Shown one piece after another: positions 47,975 through 56,267 of a stretch of 64,000 nt of DNA. Below the pieces are notes generated by a model. It saw only the letters and a program-made list of their open reading frames with translations. It had not been told where the DNA came from and did not search any database. Position 1 is the first letter of the stretch; every line of letters begins with the position of its first letter. Both the position numbers and the translations under genes were made by a program. Origin of the DNA: RCIO01 sp040880025 (lineage in GTDB: Bacteria > Pseudomonadota > Alphaproteobacteria > Rhizobiales > Rhizobiaceae); NCBI GenBank assembly GCA_040880025.1, contig JBBDJD010000012.1:39634-103633 (forward strand), written 5' to 3'.

Positions 47975-48081
47975 CGCGAGCGCGCTACCCGGCGCGCCGC
48001 AGCGATCACCCTCTCCGCATTGGAACGCCTCTCCGGGCCTGATAGAACGCGTGGGTGATTCGCGCACGGGGCCTCGACGCC

Positions 48082-49743
48082 ATGCAGGGGGCATCGCCCG
48101 ATCTGACAGCCGGACATCCGCTCTCGGCGCGGAACGAACCGGCGGATGAAAGCCGGCTGAGCCGTTTCGCTTCGAGAATGCTGTTGCTTCATGGCTGGCG
48201 CCGCCATGCCGTCGCATGGCTGGCCGGTGGGCTGGCCTCCTTTTCCCAGGCGCCATTCGATTTCTTCGCCGTCTGCCTGATCGCGTTTCCGGTGCTGGTG
48301 TGGCTGCTGGACGGAGCGGCGGCCGACATGAGCGGGGGCCGGCTCCGTCAGCTGGCGGCGCCATTCGCCACCGGCTGGTGGTTCGGCTTCGGTTATTTCA
48401 TCGGTGGTCTCTGGTGGGTCGGCAACGCCATGATGGTCGATCTGGCCCGCTACGCCTGGGCCTTGCCATTTGCCGTCCTGTTGCTGCCTGCCATCCTGGC
48501 GCTTTTCTACGGTCTGGCGGCGGCCCTGGCGCGCCCGTTCTGGTCGGACGGCATCGGCCGCATAGCCGCTCTTGCCGCGGCATTCGGGGTCGCCGAATGG
48601 CTGCGCGTGGTCCTGTTCACCGGCTTTCCATGGAACGCAATCGGCTACGCCGCCATGCCGGTGCCGCTGCTGATGCAGTCGGTCGGCCTGGTCGGCATGA
48701 CCGGCATGAATGCGCTGGCGGTATTCGCGTTCGCGCTGCCGGCCATGCTCGGCGGACAGCGGCACGCTCGTCTGGGCATGGCCGCTCTCGTCGTTCTCGC
48801 AGCCCTTCACGCCGGCTTTGGATTTGCCCGTCTGTCGCTCCCGGTCGAAGGCGAAACGCTTTCCGTCAGGCTTGTCCAGCCTTCGATCGATCAGTCGGAG
48901 AAATGGAATGCGACGGTCCGCGACAGAATATTCCAGACCTTTCTCGAAATGTCGGCGGGGCAGGAGGCGGACGACGCGGCAAGGCCGCAGCTCATTCTGT
49001 GGCCCGAAACCTCGGTGCCGTTTGTCCTGCAGGATCGTCCGGACGCTCTGTCGGCACTCGGCGAACTCGTTCGTGACGACCAGGTGCTCCTTGCGGGCGC
49101 GGTGCGCATCGAGGGCGACAGCGCGGTCGATCCGAATGCGCGCTTCTACAATTCGGTGGTCGGCATCAACTCAGCAGGTGTGATGTTCGACGCCGTCGAC
49201 AAGGTTCACCTCGTCCCGCTCGGCGAATTCGTGCCGTTCGAACAATGGCTCTCGCGCATCGGCATCACCAAGCTGGTCGAATTGCCGGGCGGATTTTCCG
49301 CAGGCAGTGCACGCCACGCCATCGAGGTGGCGCCCGGCGTCAGCGCGGTCGCCTACATATGCTACGAGGTTATCTTCCCCGGCATTGCGATAGCCGACAC
49401 CCGCAATGCCGCGCTCATCATCAATGTCACCAATGACGGCTGGTTCGGGCGTTCGCCCGGCCCCTACCAGCACTTTCGCCAGGCGCAACTGCGCGCTGTC
49501 GAGGCGGGACGTCCGCTGGTCCGGGCGGCCAATAACGGCATATCCGGCGTGGTGGATGCGAAAGGCCGCATAGTCGACGCACTTGCGCTCGATGCGGTGG
49601 GCATTCTCGATGTCGGCGTGCCGCTGTCGCCGGCGGATCGCCTCAGGAGCGTCCACGCCGGCAAGATCGGCTGGGGCGTGGTTCTGCTCCTGGTCGCGCT
49701 GGCTGCGGGGCTTCAGTTGCGTTCTTCGAAGCGCCGGGACTGA
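48082..49743 (+). CDS. lnt: apolipoprotein N-acyltransferase
   Basis: 553 residues from ATG 48082 (a GTG at 48055 is the other option). Six or more N-terminal membrane helices, then a nitrilase-type domain with the catalytic triad visible: Glu in ILWPETSVPFVL, Lys in DKVHLVPLGEFVPFE, Cys in AYICYEVIFPG. It N-acylates the lipid-modified Cys of lipoproteins in the inner membrane. The start is uncertain because the first 35 residues are poorly conserved in character. Confidence 0.94.
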   Translation: MQGASPDLTAGHPLSARNEPADESRLSRFASRMLLLHGWRRHAVAWLAGGLASFSQAPFDFFAVCLIAFPVLVWLLDGAAADMSGGRLRQLAAPFATGWWFGFGYFIGGLWWVGNAMMVDLARYAWALPFAVLLLPAILALFYGLAAALARPFWSDGIGRIAALAAAFGVAEWLRVVLFTGFPWNAIGYAAMPVPLLMQSVGLVGMTGMNALAVFAFALPAMLGGQRHARLGMAALVVLAALHAGFGFARLSLPVEGETLSVRLVQPSIDQSEKWNATVRDRIFQTFLEMSAGQEADDAARPQLILWPETSVPFVLQDRPDALSALGELVRDDQVLLAGAVRIEGDSAVDPNARFYNSVVGINSAGVMFDAVDKVHLVPLGEFVPFEQWLSRIGITKLVELPGGFSAGSARHAIEVAPGVSAVAYICYEVIFPGIAIADTRNAALIINVTNDGWFGRSPGPYQHFRQAQLRAVEAGRPLVRAANNGISGVVDAKGRIVDALALDAVGILDVGVPLSPADRLRSVHAGKIGWGVVLLLVALAAGLQLRSSKRRD

Positions 49744-49845
49744 TCCGGCCATTGTCACCTAACTCTTGGTTGTGCAAAAATGGCCGTTGGTTGCATCAGC
49801 ACTTGCTTTGATTCGCCAGCGCCAGGGGACAGGTGAATTGGGTTC

Positions 49846-50256
49846 ATGAGCGAGAACAAGAAGAAGCCGAATCCGATCGACGTTCATGTCGGCAGCCGCA
49901 TAAGGCTACGCCGCAACATGCTGGGCATGAGCCAGGAAAAGCTTGGCGAGATGCTGGGGATCACATTCCAGCAAATCCAGAAATACGAGAAGGGCGTCAA
50001 CCGCGTCGGCGCAAGCAGGCTGCAGGCGATTGCATCAATTCTCAGTGTGCCGCCGGCATTCTTCTTCGAAGACGCGCCAGGCATGGACAATGCGCCCAGC
50101 GGAGGTTTCGCCGAGGAGAGCGGCGTCAATTACATCGTCGATTTTCTCTCCAGCACCGAGGGTCTGCGTCTCAACCGGTCCTTCGTCAAAATATCGGATA
50201 CCAACGTCCGCAAGAAGATTGTCGATCTGGTCGAAAGCCTCGCCGGCAACAAGTGA
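49846..50256 (+). CDS. XRE-family helix-turn-helix regulator
   Basis: 136 residues. HTH at about 13-67: HVGSRIRLRRNMLGMSQEKL, LGITFQQIQKYEKGVNRVGA. C-terminal tail FLSSTEGLRLNRSFVKISDT is conserved in rhizobial members encoded between lnt and metK; some of these act in symbiosis, exopolysaccharide or cell-cycle control. The 102-bp spacer upstream likely has its own promoter. Confidence 0.9.
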   Translation: MSENKKKPNPIDVHVGSRIRLRRNMLGMSQEKLGEMLGITFQQIQKYEKGVNRVGASRLQAIASILSVPPAFFFEDAPGMDNAPSGGFAEESGVNYIVDFLSSTEGLRLNRSFVKISDTNVRKKIVDLVESLAGNK

Positions 50257-50349
50257 CACAACCCCGCTATCGGTCGATAGCTCCCCAAAAAAGGCCGATT
50301 TTGCAGCATTTTTGCCCGTTTATTCCCTGCCCTGCGCTTGACGTTCCGG

Positions 50350-50409
50350 GCCCTGCTGGATAATGCAGGGCGTCTTTCGGCGGCAGCACCTGCCGCCGTT
50401 CTTTTGTTC
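50350..50409 (+). promoter_or_regulatory. metK leader with two hairpins, the second terminator-like
   Basis: Hairpin 1: GCCCTGC (50350-50356) / GCAGGGC (50365-50371), loop TGGATAAT. Hairpin 2: CGGCGGCAG (50378-50386) / CTGCCGCCG (50390-50398), followed by TTCTTTTGTTC, ending just before the metK ribosome binding site. This is the layout of an attenuator or riboswitch expression platform. I could not match it to SAM-II or SAM/SAH consensus sequences from memory. Confidence 0.55.
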
Positions 50410-50423
50410 AAGAGGGGATGCCC

Positions 50424-51689
50424 GTGTCGCGACAAAATTACCTTTTCACCAGTGAATCCGTTTCTGAAGGCCATCCCGACAAGGTATGCGACCGAATATC
50501 CGACGAGATCGTCGATCTGATTTATCGCGAGGCCAAGAAGACAGGCACCGATCCGCGTTCGGTGCGTGTCGCCTGTGAGACGCTGACCACCACCAACCGC
50601 GTCGTCATCGCCGGCGAGGTCCGCATGCCCGATTCTCTGTTCAAGACCGACAAGAAGGGCAACCGGGTCATCAATCCGAGCAAGTTCAAGTCGGCCGCGC
50701 GCAAGGCGATTCGCCAGATCGGCTACGAACAGGACGGCTTCCACTGGAAGACCGCCAAGATCGAGGTCCTGCTGCACACGCAGTCGGCTGACATTGCGCA
50801 GGGCGTCGATTCATCGTCCGACCGTCAGGGCGAGGAAGGTGCGGGCGATCAGGGCATCATGTTCGGCTATGCCTGCAACGAGACGCCTGATCTGATGCCT
50901 GCCCCGCTTTACTACTCACACAAGATCCTCGAACTGCTCGCCGCCGCCCGTCACGCCGGCGAGGGCGATGCCGGCAAGCTCGGCCCGGATGCCAAGAGCC
51001 AGGTCACGGTTCGCTACGAAAACGGCAAGCCGGTCGAGATCACCCAGATCGTGCTGTCGACGCAGCATCTCGATGCGAGCTGGGACAACCGGAAGGTTCG
51101 TCAAGTCGTAGAGCCTTACATCCGCCAGGCGCTGTCGCTGGGCGACATCAAGATCGCCGACGATTGCAACTGGTACATCAATCCCACCGGCAAGTTCGTG
51201 ATCGGCGGCCCCGATGGCGACGCCGGCCTCACCGGCCGCAAGATCATCGTCGACACCTATGGCGGTGCAGCACCCCATGGCGGCGGCGCCTTCTCCGGTA
51301 AGGACACCACCAAGGTGGACCGCTCCGCCGCGTACGCGGCGCGCTACCTCGCCAAGAACGTGGTCGCGGCAAAGCTGGCCGAACGCTGCACGATCCAGCT
51401 TTCCTACGCGATCGGCGTCGCCCAGCCGCTGTCGGTCTATGTCGACCTTCACGACACCGGCAAGGTGCGGGAAGAGGACGTCGAGAAGGCCATACGCGAG
51501 GTCATGGACCTTTCGCCGGGCGGCATTCGCCGTCATCTCGACCTCAACAAGCCGATCTATGCGCGCACCGCGGCCTATGGTCATTTCGGCCGCAAGCCCG
51601 GCCGCGACGGCGCCTTCTCCTGGGAACGCACTGATCTGGTCAAGCAGCTCAAGGAAGCGCTCCCCACACAGGTCGCCAAGGCCGCGTGA
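50424..51689 (+). CDS. metK: S-adenosylmethionine synthase
   Basis: 421 residues. Begins NYLFTSESVSEGHPDKVCD, with GQGVD in the N-terminal domain (ADIAQGVDSSSD), GAGDQGIMFGYA, and the P-loop-like GGAAPHGGGAFSGKD. Makes SAM from Met and ATP. Two starts are close: ATG 50418 touches AGAGGGG with no spacing, while GTG 50424 has six-base spacing and gives the usual rhizobial start (M-S/A-R-x-NYLF), so GTG is preferred. A hairpin leader precedes it. Confidence 0.96.
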   Translation: MSRQNYLFTSESVSEGHPDKVCDRISDEIVDLIYREAKKTGTDPRSVRVACETLTTTNRVVIAGEVRMPDSLFKTDKKGNRVINPSKFKSAARKAIRQIGYEQDGFHWKTAKIEVLLHTQSADIAQGVDSSSDRQGEEGAGDQGIMFGYACNETPDLMPAPLYYSHKILELLAAARHAGEGDAGKLGPDAKSQVTVRYENGKPVEITQIVLSTQHLDASWDNRKVRQVVEPYIRQALSLGDIKIADDCNWYINPTGKFVIGGPDGDAGLTGRKIIVDTYGGAAPHGGGAFSGKDTTKVDRSAAYAARYLAKNVVAAKLAERCTIQLSYAIGVAQPLSVYVDLHDTGKVREEDVEKAIREVMDLSPGGIRRHLDLNKPIYARTAAYGHFGRKPGRDGAFSWERTDLVKQLKEALPTQVAKAA

Positions 51690-51693
51690 TGCG

Positions 51694-52392
51694 ATGACGC
51701 CTGAGCGGCCAAGCCGGGCGACCGAAGCCTTCTTCGGTCGCCGGCGCGGCAAGGCGCTGCGCCCCCAGCAGCAGGCGGCGCTGGACAAGCTGCTTCCCCG
51801 GCTGAAGATCGACATCCACGAACCGCCGCCCTCGCAACTGCAAAGCCTGTTCGGGGCCGACGTGGATGATGTCCGTCTCGAGATCGGTTTTGGCGGCGGC
51901 GAGCATCTGCTCCACCGGGCAGGCGCCATGCCCCGTGCGGGATTTATCGGCGTCGAGCCATTCCACAATGGCATGGCGAAGCTGCTGTCGGCACTTCAGA
52001 CCGATCCCCTTCACAACGTCCGGGTCTATGACGACGATGCAACGCAACTGCTCGACTGGCTGCCCGATGGCTCGCTCGCCGGCATTGACCTGCTCTATCC
52101 CGATCCCTGGCCGAAGAAGAAGCACTGGAAGCGGCGCTTTGTCGGGGAGGCGAATCTCGACCGTTTCGCGCGGGTGCTGAGGCCCGGTGGCGAGTTCCGT
52201 TTCGCCTCCGACATCGACACCTATGTGAATTGGAGCCTGCTTGCCTGCCGCTCGCACCCGGCATTCGATTGGACTGCCCGGTCGGCCGACGACTGGCGTG
52301 AGCCATTCGCCGGCTGGCCCGGTACACGCTATGAGGCCAAGGCCATCCGCGAAGGCCGAACGCCTGCTTATCTGATGTTCCGCCGCCTTTGA
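51694..52392 (+). CDS. trmB: tRNA (guanine-N7-)-methyltransferase TrmB
   Basis: 232 residues. SAM-binding EIGFGGGEHLLHRAGAMP (motif I) and the family signature DPWPKKKHWKRRF are present. Methylates G46 of tRNAs. It starts 5 bp after the metK stop, so the two are cotranscribed; coupling a SAM-dependent enzyme to metK is common in this group. Confidence 0.94.
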   Translation: MTPERPSRATEAFFGRRRGKALRPQQQAALDKLLPRLKIDIHEPPPSQLQSLFGADVDDVRLEIGFGGGEHLLHRAGAMPRAGFIGVEPFHNGMAKLLSALQTDPLHNVRVYDDDATQLLDWLPDGSLAGIDLLYPDPWPKKKHWKRRFVGEANLDRFARVLRPGGEFRFASDIDTYVNWSLLACRSHPAFDWTARSADDWREPFAGWPGTRYEAKAIREGRTPAYLMFRRL

Positions 52393-52476
52393 GGACTGGA
52401 ACCAAATCGCGATTTCGGCGTCTAATGTCATGGGCGCCCGATGTTCGGGCTCCCTGTTGTCGATCGGGAGGGCAAG

Positions 52477-53142
52477 ATGGCGCACAAGGTCCGCATACTC
52501 GAAACCGGCAAGGTCACGCACAACGTGCGTCGGTTCAAGTTCGAGCGGCCGCCAGAGTTCGGGTTCGAACCGGGTCAAGCGACCGAAGTGGCGATCGACC
52601 GCGACGGATGGCGTGACGAGAAACGTCCGTTCACGTTCACCAACCTGAAGGACTGGGACCATCTCGAATTCACCATCAAGCTCTATCCCGAGCACGATGG
52701 CGTGACCAACGAGCTTGGCAAACTGTCTGTGGGAGACACGCTGCTGATTGACGATGCGTGGGGCACGATCCAATACAAGGGAAAGGGCACATTCATTGCC
52801 GGCGGCGCCGGGGTGACCCCCTTCATCGCGATCCTCCGCGACCTGGCCGACAGGAACAAGATCGCCGGACACCGGCTGATCTTCTCCAACAAGACCGAGC
52901 GCGACATCATCCTGCGTGATGACTGGCTCGCGATGGACGGTTTGGACTGCCTCTTCGTCGTCACCGACGAACCGTCCGGCAAACTTCCGCGGGGGCCGAT
53001 CGACAAGGATTTCCTGAACCGGAACATTTCCGACTTCGACCAGCATTTCTATGTGTGCGGCCCCGACAAGATGGTGGAGGACATCAAAGCCGCTCTCGAG
53101 GAATTGGGCGCGAAACCTGACACACTGGTGTTCGAGCGATAG
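52477..53142 (+). CDS. ferredoxin/flavodoxin reductase-like FAD-binding protein
   Basis: 221 residues. FAD domain with RPFTFTNLKDWDHLEFTIK (the RxxT/S flavin motif) and NAD(P)-binding part with FIAGGAGVTPFIAILRDLAD and HFYVCGPDKMVEDIKAAL. Single-domain FNR-like reductase without an iron-sulfur domain. Start at ATG 52477 with GGGAGGG upstream. Electron partner unknown. Confidence 0.88.
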   Translation: MAHKVRILETGKVTHNVRRFKFERPPEFGFEPGQATEVAIDRDGWRDEKRPFTFTNLKDWDHLEFTIKLYPEHDGVTNELGKLSVGDTLLIDDAWGTIQYKGKGTFIAGGAGVTPFIAILRDLADRNKIAGHRLIFSNKTERDIILRDDWLAMDGLDCLFVVTDEPSGKLPRGPIDKDFLNRNISDFDQHFYVCGPDKMVEDIKAALEELGAKPDTLVFER

Positions 53143-53206
53143 CCGGGGACTTGTAAACGGCGCTGCAATCATTTATTTCAACGTCAAATTCTTGGTCGAT
53201 ATGACG

Positions 53207-53239
53207 AAGAGTGGGTCCACCCGGTCCCGCTCTTTTTTG
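53207..53239 (+). terminator. intrinsic terminator upstream of rimP
   Basis: AAGAGTGGG (53207-53215) pairs with CCCGCTCTT (53226-53234), one T-G pair, loop of ten, then a run of Ts (TCTTTTTTG). It can end the reductase transcript, or act as a leader attenuator of the rimP-nusA-infB operon, since it lies 39 bp before rimP. Confidence 0.85.
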
Positions 53240-53277
53240 TTACCGGCGTGAGGCAGTTGGCGAGCCAAGCGGGCTAG

Positions 53278-53895
53278 ATGGAACACTCCGAAACCGGCGT
53301 TCAGTTCAAGGACGATCGCTTGATCCGCGAGAGCGGCGTCGACGCGCGCGTCGCGGCGATCGTCGGGCCGGTTCTGGAAACTGTGGGGTTGCGGCTGGTT
53401 CGGGTTCGTCTCATGTCGCAGAACGGCCTGACGATGCAGATCATGGCAGAGCGGCCCGACGGCACGATGACAATCGAGGATTGCGAGGAAGCAAGCCACG
53501 CGCTGTCGCCCGCGCTCGATGTCGAGGATCCGGTCGACAAGGCCTACAATCTGGAGGTCTCGTCGCCCGGTATCGATCGCCCGCTGGTGCGCGCCACCGA
53601 TTTCGCCGCCGCCGTCGGCCATCAGGCAAAGATCGAGACTGCGGTTCTTGTGGGCGGCCGCAAGCGGTTTCGCGGAACGGTGCTGGAAGCCGGCGAGAGC
53701 GGCATCACGCTCGAGCGCGACCAGGTTGCGGAAGGGGAGGAAGCGGCCGTCGCGATTCCTTTTGACGCGATGGCTGAAGCCAGGCTGGTCCTGACCGATG
53801 ATCTGGTTCGCGAGGCCCTGAAGAACGACCGCAAGCTGCGCGACGAGCGCAAGAAGCAGAAACGCGCTGGCGGTGATGCCGGCGATACCGATTGA
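53278..53895 (+). CDS. rimP: ribosome maturation factor RimP
   Basis: 205 residues: N-terminal domain with YNLEVSSPGIDRPLVRATDF (the RimP signature near 100-120), then an SH3-like domain and a charged Lys/Arg-rich tail. Needed for 30S assembly. First gene of the rimP-nusA-ylxR-infB operon, 48 bp before nusA. Confidence 0.95.
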   Translation: MEHSETGVQFKDDRLIRESGVDARVAAIVGPVLETVGLRLVRVRLMSQNGLTMQIMAERPDGTMTIEDCEEASHALSPALDVEDPVDKAYNLEVSSPGIDRPLVRATDFAAAVGHQAKIETAVLVGGRKRFRGTVLEAGESGITLERDQVAEGEEAAVAIPFDAMAEARLVLTDDLVREALKNDRKLRDERKKQKRAGGDAGDTD

Positions 53896-53943
53896 GGACG
53901 TGCAGCGGCCGTCGATACGGCCGCGACGCATAAGGAGACGAAA

Positions 53944-55557
53944 ATGGCAGTCAGTGCGAACAGGCTGGAACTCTTGCAGATCGCGGACGCGGTCGCGCGC
54001 GAGAAGTCGATCGACAAGCAGATCGTCATCGACGCGATGGCCGACGCAATCCAGAAGGCGGCGCGCTCGCGCTACGGCCAGGAGACCAATATCCGCGCCG
54101 ACATCAATCCGCAGACCGGTGAGATGAAGCTTCAGCGCCTGATGGAAGTCGCTGAAGTTGTCGAAGACCCGGCCCGCCAGCTCTCGATCAAGGACGCGCG
54201 CACCCGCAACCCCGATGCGCAGCCCGGCGATTTTCTGGCCGAGCAGCTGCCGCCTATGGATTTCGGCCGCATCGCTGCGCAGTCGGCCAAGCAGGTCATC
54301 GTGCAGAAGGTGCGCGAGGCCGAGCGCGACCGTCAATACGATGAATACAAGGACCGTATCGGCGAGATCGTCAACGGCACCGTCAAGCGCGTCGAATACG
54401 GCAACGTGATCGTCGACCTTGGCCGCGGCGAGGCGATCATCCGCCGCGACGAGCTCATCCCGCGCGAGCTGTTCAAATATGGCGACCGGGTCCGCGCCTA
54501 TGTCTACGACGTGCGCCGCGAGCAGCGCGGCCCGCAGATCTTCCTGTCGCGCACCCATCCGCAGTTCATGGCCAAGCTGTTCGCCATGGAAGTGCCGGAA
54601 ATCTATGACGGCATCATCGAGATCAAGTCGGTGGCTCGCGACCCGGGCTCGCGCGCCAAGATCGCCGTGATCTCGCGCGACTCATCCATCGACCCAGTCG
54701 GCGCCTGCGTCGGCATGCGCGGTTCGCGCGTCCAGGCCGTGGTCGGCGAATTGCAGGGTGAGAAGATCGACATCATCCCCTGGAACGACAACGCAGCGAC
54801 CTTCATCGTCAACGCGCTGCAGCCGGCGGAAGTCGCCAAGGTCGTGCTCGACGAGGACGCCGAGCGTATTGAAGTTGTCGTCCCCGATGACCAATTGTCA
54901 CTCGCCATCGGCCGGCGCGGCCAGAATGTCCGCCTCGCCTCGCAGCTGACCGGCTGGGACATCGACATCCTCACCGAGGAAGAGGAATCGCAGCGCCGCC
55001 AGAAGGAATTCGTCGAGCGCTCGAACCTGTTCATGGAAGCGCTCAACGTCGACGAGATGGTCGGCCAGGTGCTCGCCTCCGAAGGCTTCTCCTCCGTTGA
55101 GGAAGTTGCCTATGTCGAGCAGGACGAGGTGGCCGCCATCGAAGGTTTCGACGAGGAAACGGCTGCCGAAATCCAGTCGCGCGCGCAGGAGTATCTGGAG
55201 CGCATCGAGGCTGAGCGGGACGCCAAGCGCAAGGAACTCGGCGTCGAAGACGAACTGCGCCAGGTCCCCGGTATCACCACTGCGATGATGGTGGCGGTGG
55301 GCGAGGATGGCGTGAAGACGATCGAGGACTTCGCCGGCTACGCCGTCGACGATCTCGTCGGCTGGCGCGAGCGCAAGGACGGCGAAACCAAGTTCTTCGA
55401 CGGCGTGCTGTCGGCTTTCGAACTAAGCCGTGCCGATGCGGAGCAGATGGTCATGTCTGCGCGCCTTGCGGCCGGCTGGATCACCGAGGAAGACCTCGCT
55501 GGCGAGGAAGAAGCGGAAACCGAGGGCGAGGCCGAGACGGCCGCGACCGAAGCGTGA
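53944..55557 (+). CDS. nusA: transcription termination/antitermination factor NusA
   Basis: 537 residues: RNA-polymerase-binding N-domain (1-125), S1 domain (about 135-200, GEIVNGTVKRVEYGNVIVDL), KH1 and KH2 (GMRGSRVQAVVGELQGEKID, AIGRRGQNVRLASQLTGWD), and a C-terminal part with two HhH-like acidic repeats ending in a Glu-rich tail. AAGGAGACG before the ATG. Confidence 0.97.
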   Translation: MAVSANRLELLQIADAVAREKSIDKQIVIDAMADAIQKAARSRYGQETNIRADINPQTGEMKLQRLMEVAEVVEDPARQLSIKDARTRNPDAQPGDFLAEQLPPMDFGRIAAQSAKQVIVQKVREAERDRQYDEYKDRIGEIVNGTVKRVEYGNVIVDLGRGEAIIRRDELIPRELFKYGDRVRAYVYDVRREQRGPQIFLSRTHPQFMAKLFAMEVPEIYDGIIEIKSVARDPGSRAKIAVISRDSSIDPVGACVGMRGSRVQAVVGELQGEKIDIIPWNDNAATFIVNALQPAEVAKVVLDEDAERIEVVVPDDQLSLAIGRRGQNVRLASQLTGWDIDILTEEEESQRRQKEFVERSNLFMEALNVDEMVGQVLASEGFSSVEEVAYVEQDEVAAIEGFDEETAAEIQSRAQEYLERIEAERDAKRKELGVEDELRQVPGITTAMMVAVGEDGVKTIEDFAGYAVDDLVGWRERKDGETKFFDGVLSAFELSRADAEQMVMSARLAAGWITEEDLAGEEEAETEGEAETAATEA

Positions 55558-55607
55558 GCGCCGGTCGGCTCTAATGCCACCGATCGCCGCCCTGTCCGGA
55601 GTGGACC

Positions 55608-56267
55608 TTGATAGATATGAACGACCGCACTTGCATCGTGACGCGTCAGACGCGGGAGCCGGACGCGCTCCTGCGTTTCGTCGCGGGTCCCGATGGCTCG
55701 GTCGTTCCCGACATCAGGCGCAAACTGCCAGGGCGCGGATGCTGGGTCACAGCCGATCGTGACCACGTCGAGCGGGCGGCAAAGAAGAACCTGTTTGCCC
55801 GCGCTCTGAAGACGAGCGCCAAGGTACCGCCTGATTTCGGGCATATGGTCGACGGGCTGCTTTCGACAGCCGCGCTCGGCGTCCTAGGGCTTGCCCGCAA
55901 GGCCGGCGCTGTGGCACTTGGCGCAGCCAAGGTGGACGGCGCGGTTCGCTCGGGCAAGGCTGCGGCCGTTCTTCATGCAACGGATGCGTCGGACGATGGC
56001 GTGCGCAAGCTCGCCCAGGCACGACGTGCGACAAAACTGGCCGGAGGCCCCGATATACCGGCGTTCAAACTCTTTTCCGAGGCGGAATTGGGTTTGGCAT
56101 TGGGGGCAACAAATGTGATACATGCTGCCGTGCTCGCCTCGGATGCGGGCACGGCGGCGCTCAAACGCGTGGTTGCGCTCGACCGCTACAGGGCTGGGTT
56201 TGGTGATCCCCCTGAATCGATCGCACCCGAGTTTGAGGACAGGACGCCCGTAAAGGATATGGAATGA
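55608..56267 (+). CDS. RNA-binding protein, YlxR (DUF448) plus L7Ae-like domain
   Basis: 219 residues. YlxR part at 1-80 with RTCIVTRQTREPDALLRFV and GRGCWVTADRDHVERA; L7Ae/L30e-like part at about 85-190 (LGVLGLARKAGAVALGAAKV, FSEAELGLALGATNVIHAAV). Binds RNA; in other bacteria YlxR modulates RNase P or nucleoid genes. TTG 55608 has GGAG six bases upstream; ATG 55617 is less well spaced. Overlaps infB by 4 bp. Confidence 0.9.
   Translation: MIDMNDRTCIVTRQTREPDALLRFVAGPDGSVVPDIRRKLPGRGCWVTADRDHVERAAKKNLFARALKTSAKVPPDFGHMVDGLLSTAALGVLGLARKAGAVALGAAKVDGAVRSGKAAAVLHATDASDDGVRKLAQARRATKLAGGPDIPAFKLFSEAELGLALGATNVIHAAVLASDAGTAALKRVVALDRYRAGFGDPPESIAPEFEDRTPVKDME

Noticed and set aside
50257..50417. 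SAM-II or SAM/SAH riboswitch before metK
   Set aside because: The conserved sequence blocks I remember for these classes are absent; only the terminator-like layout is supported, so it is listed as an unassigned leader.
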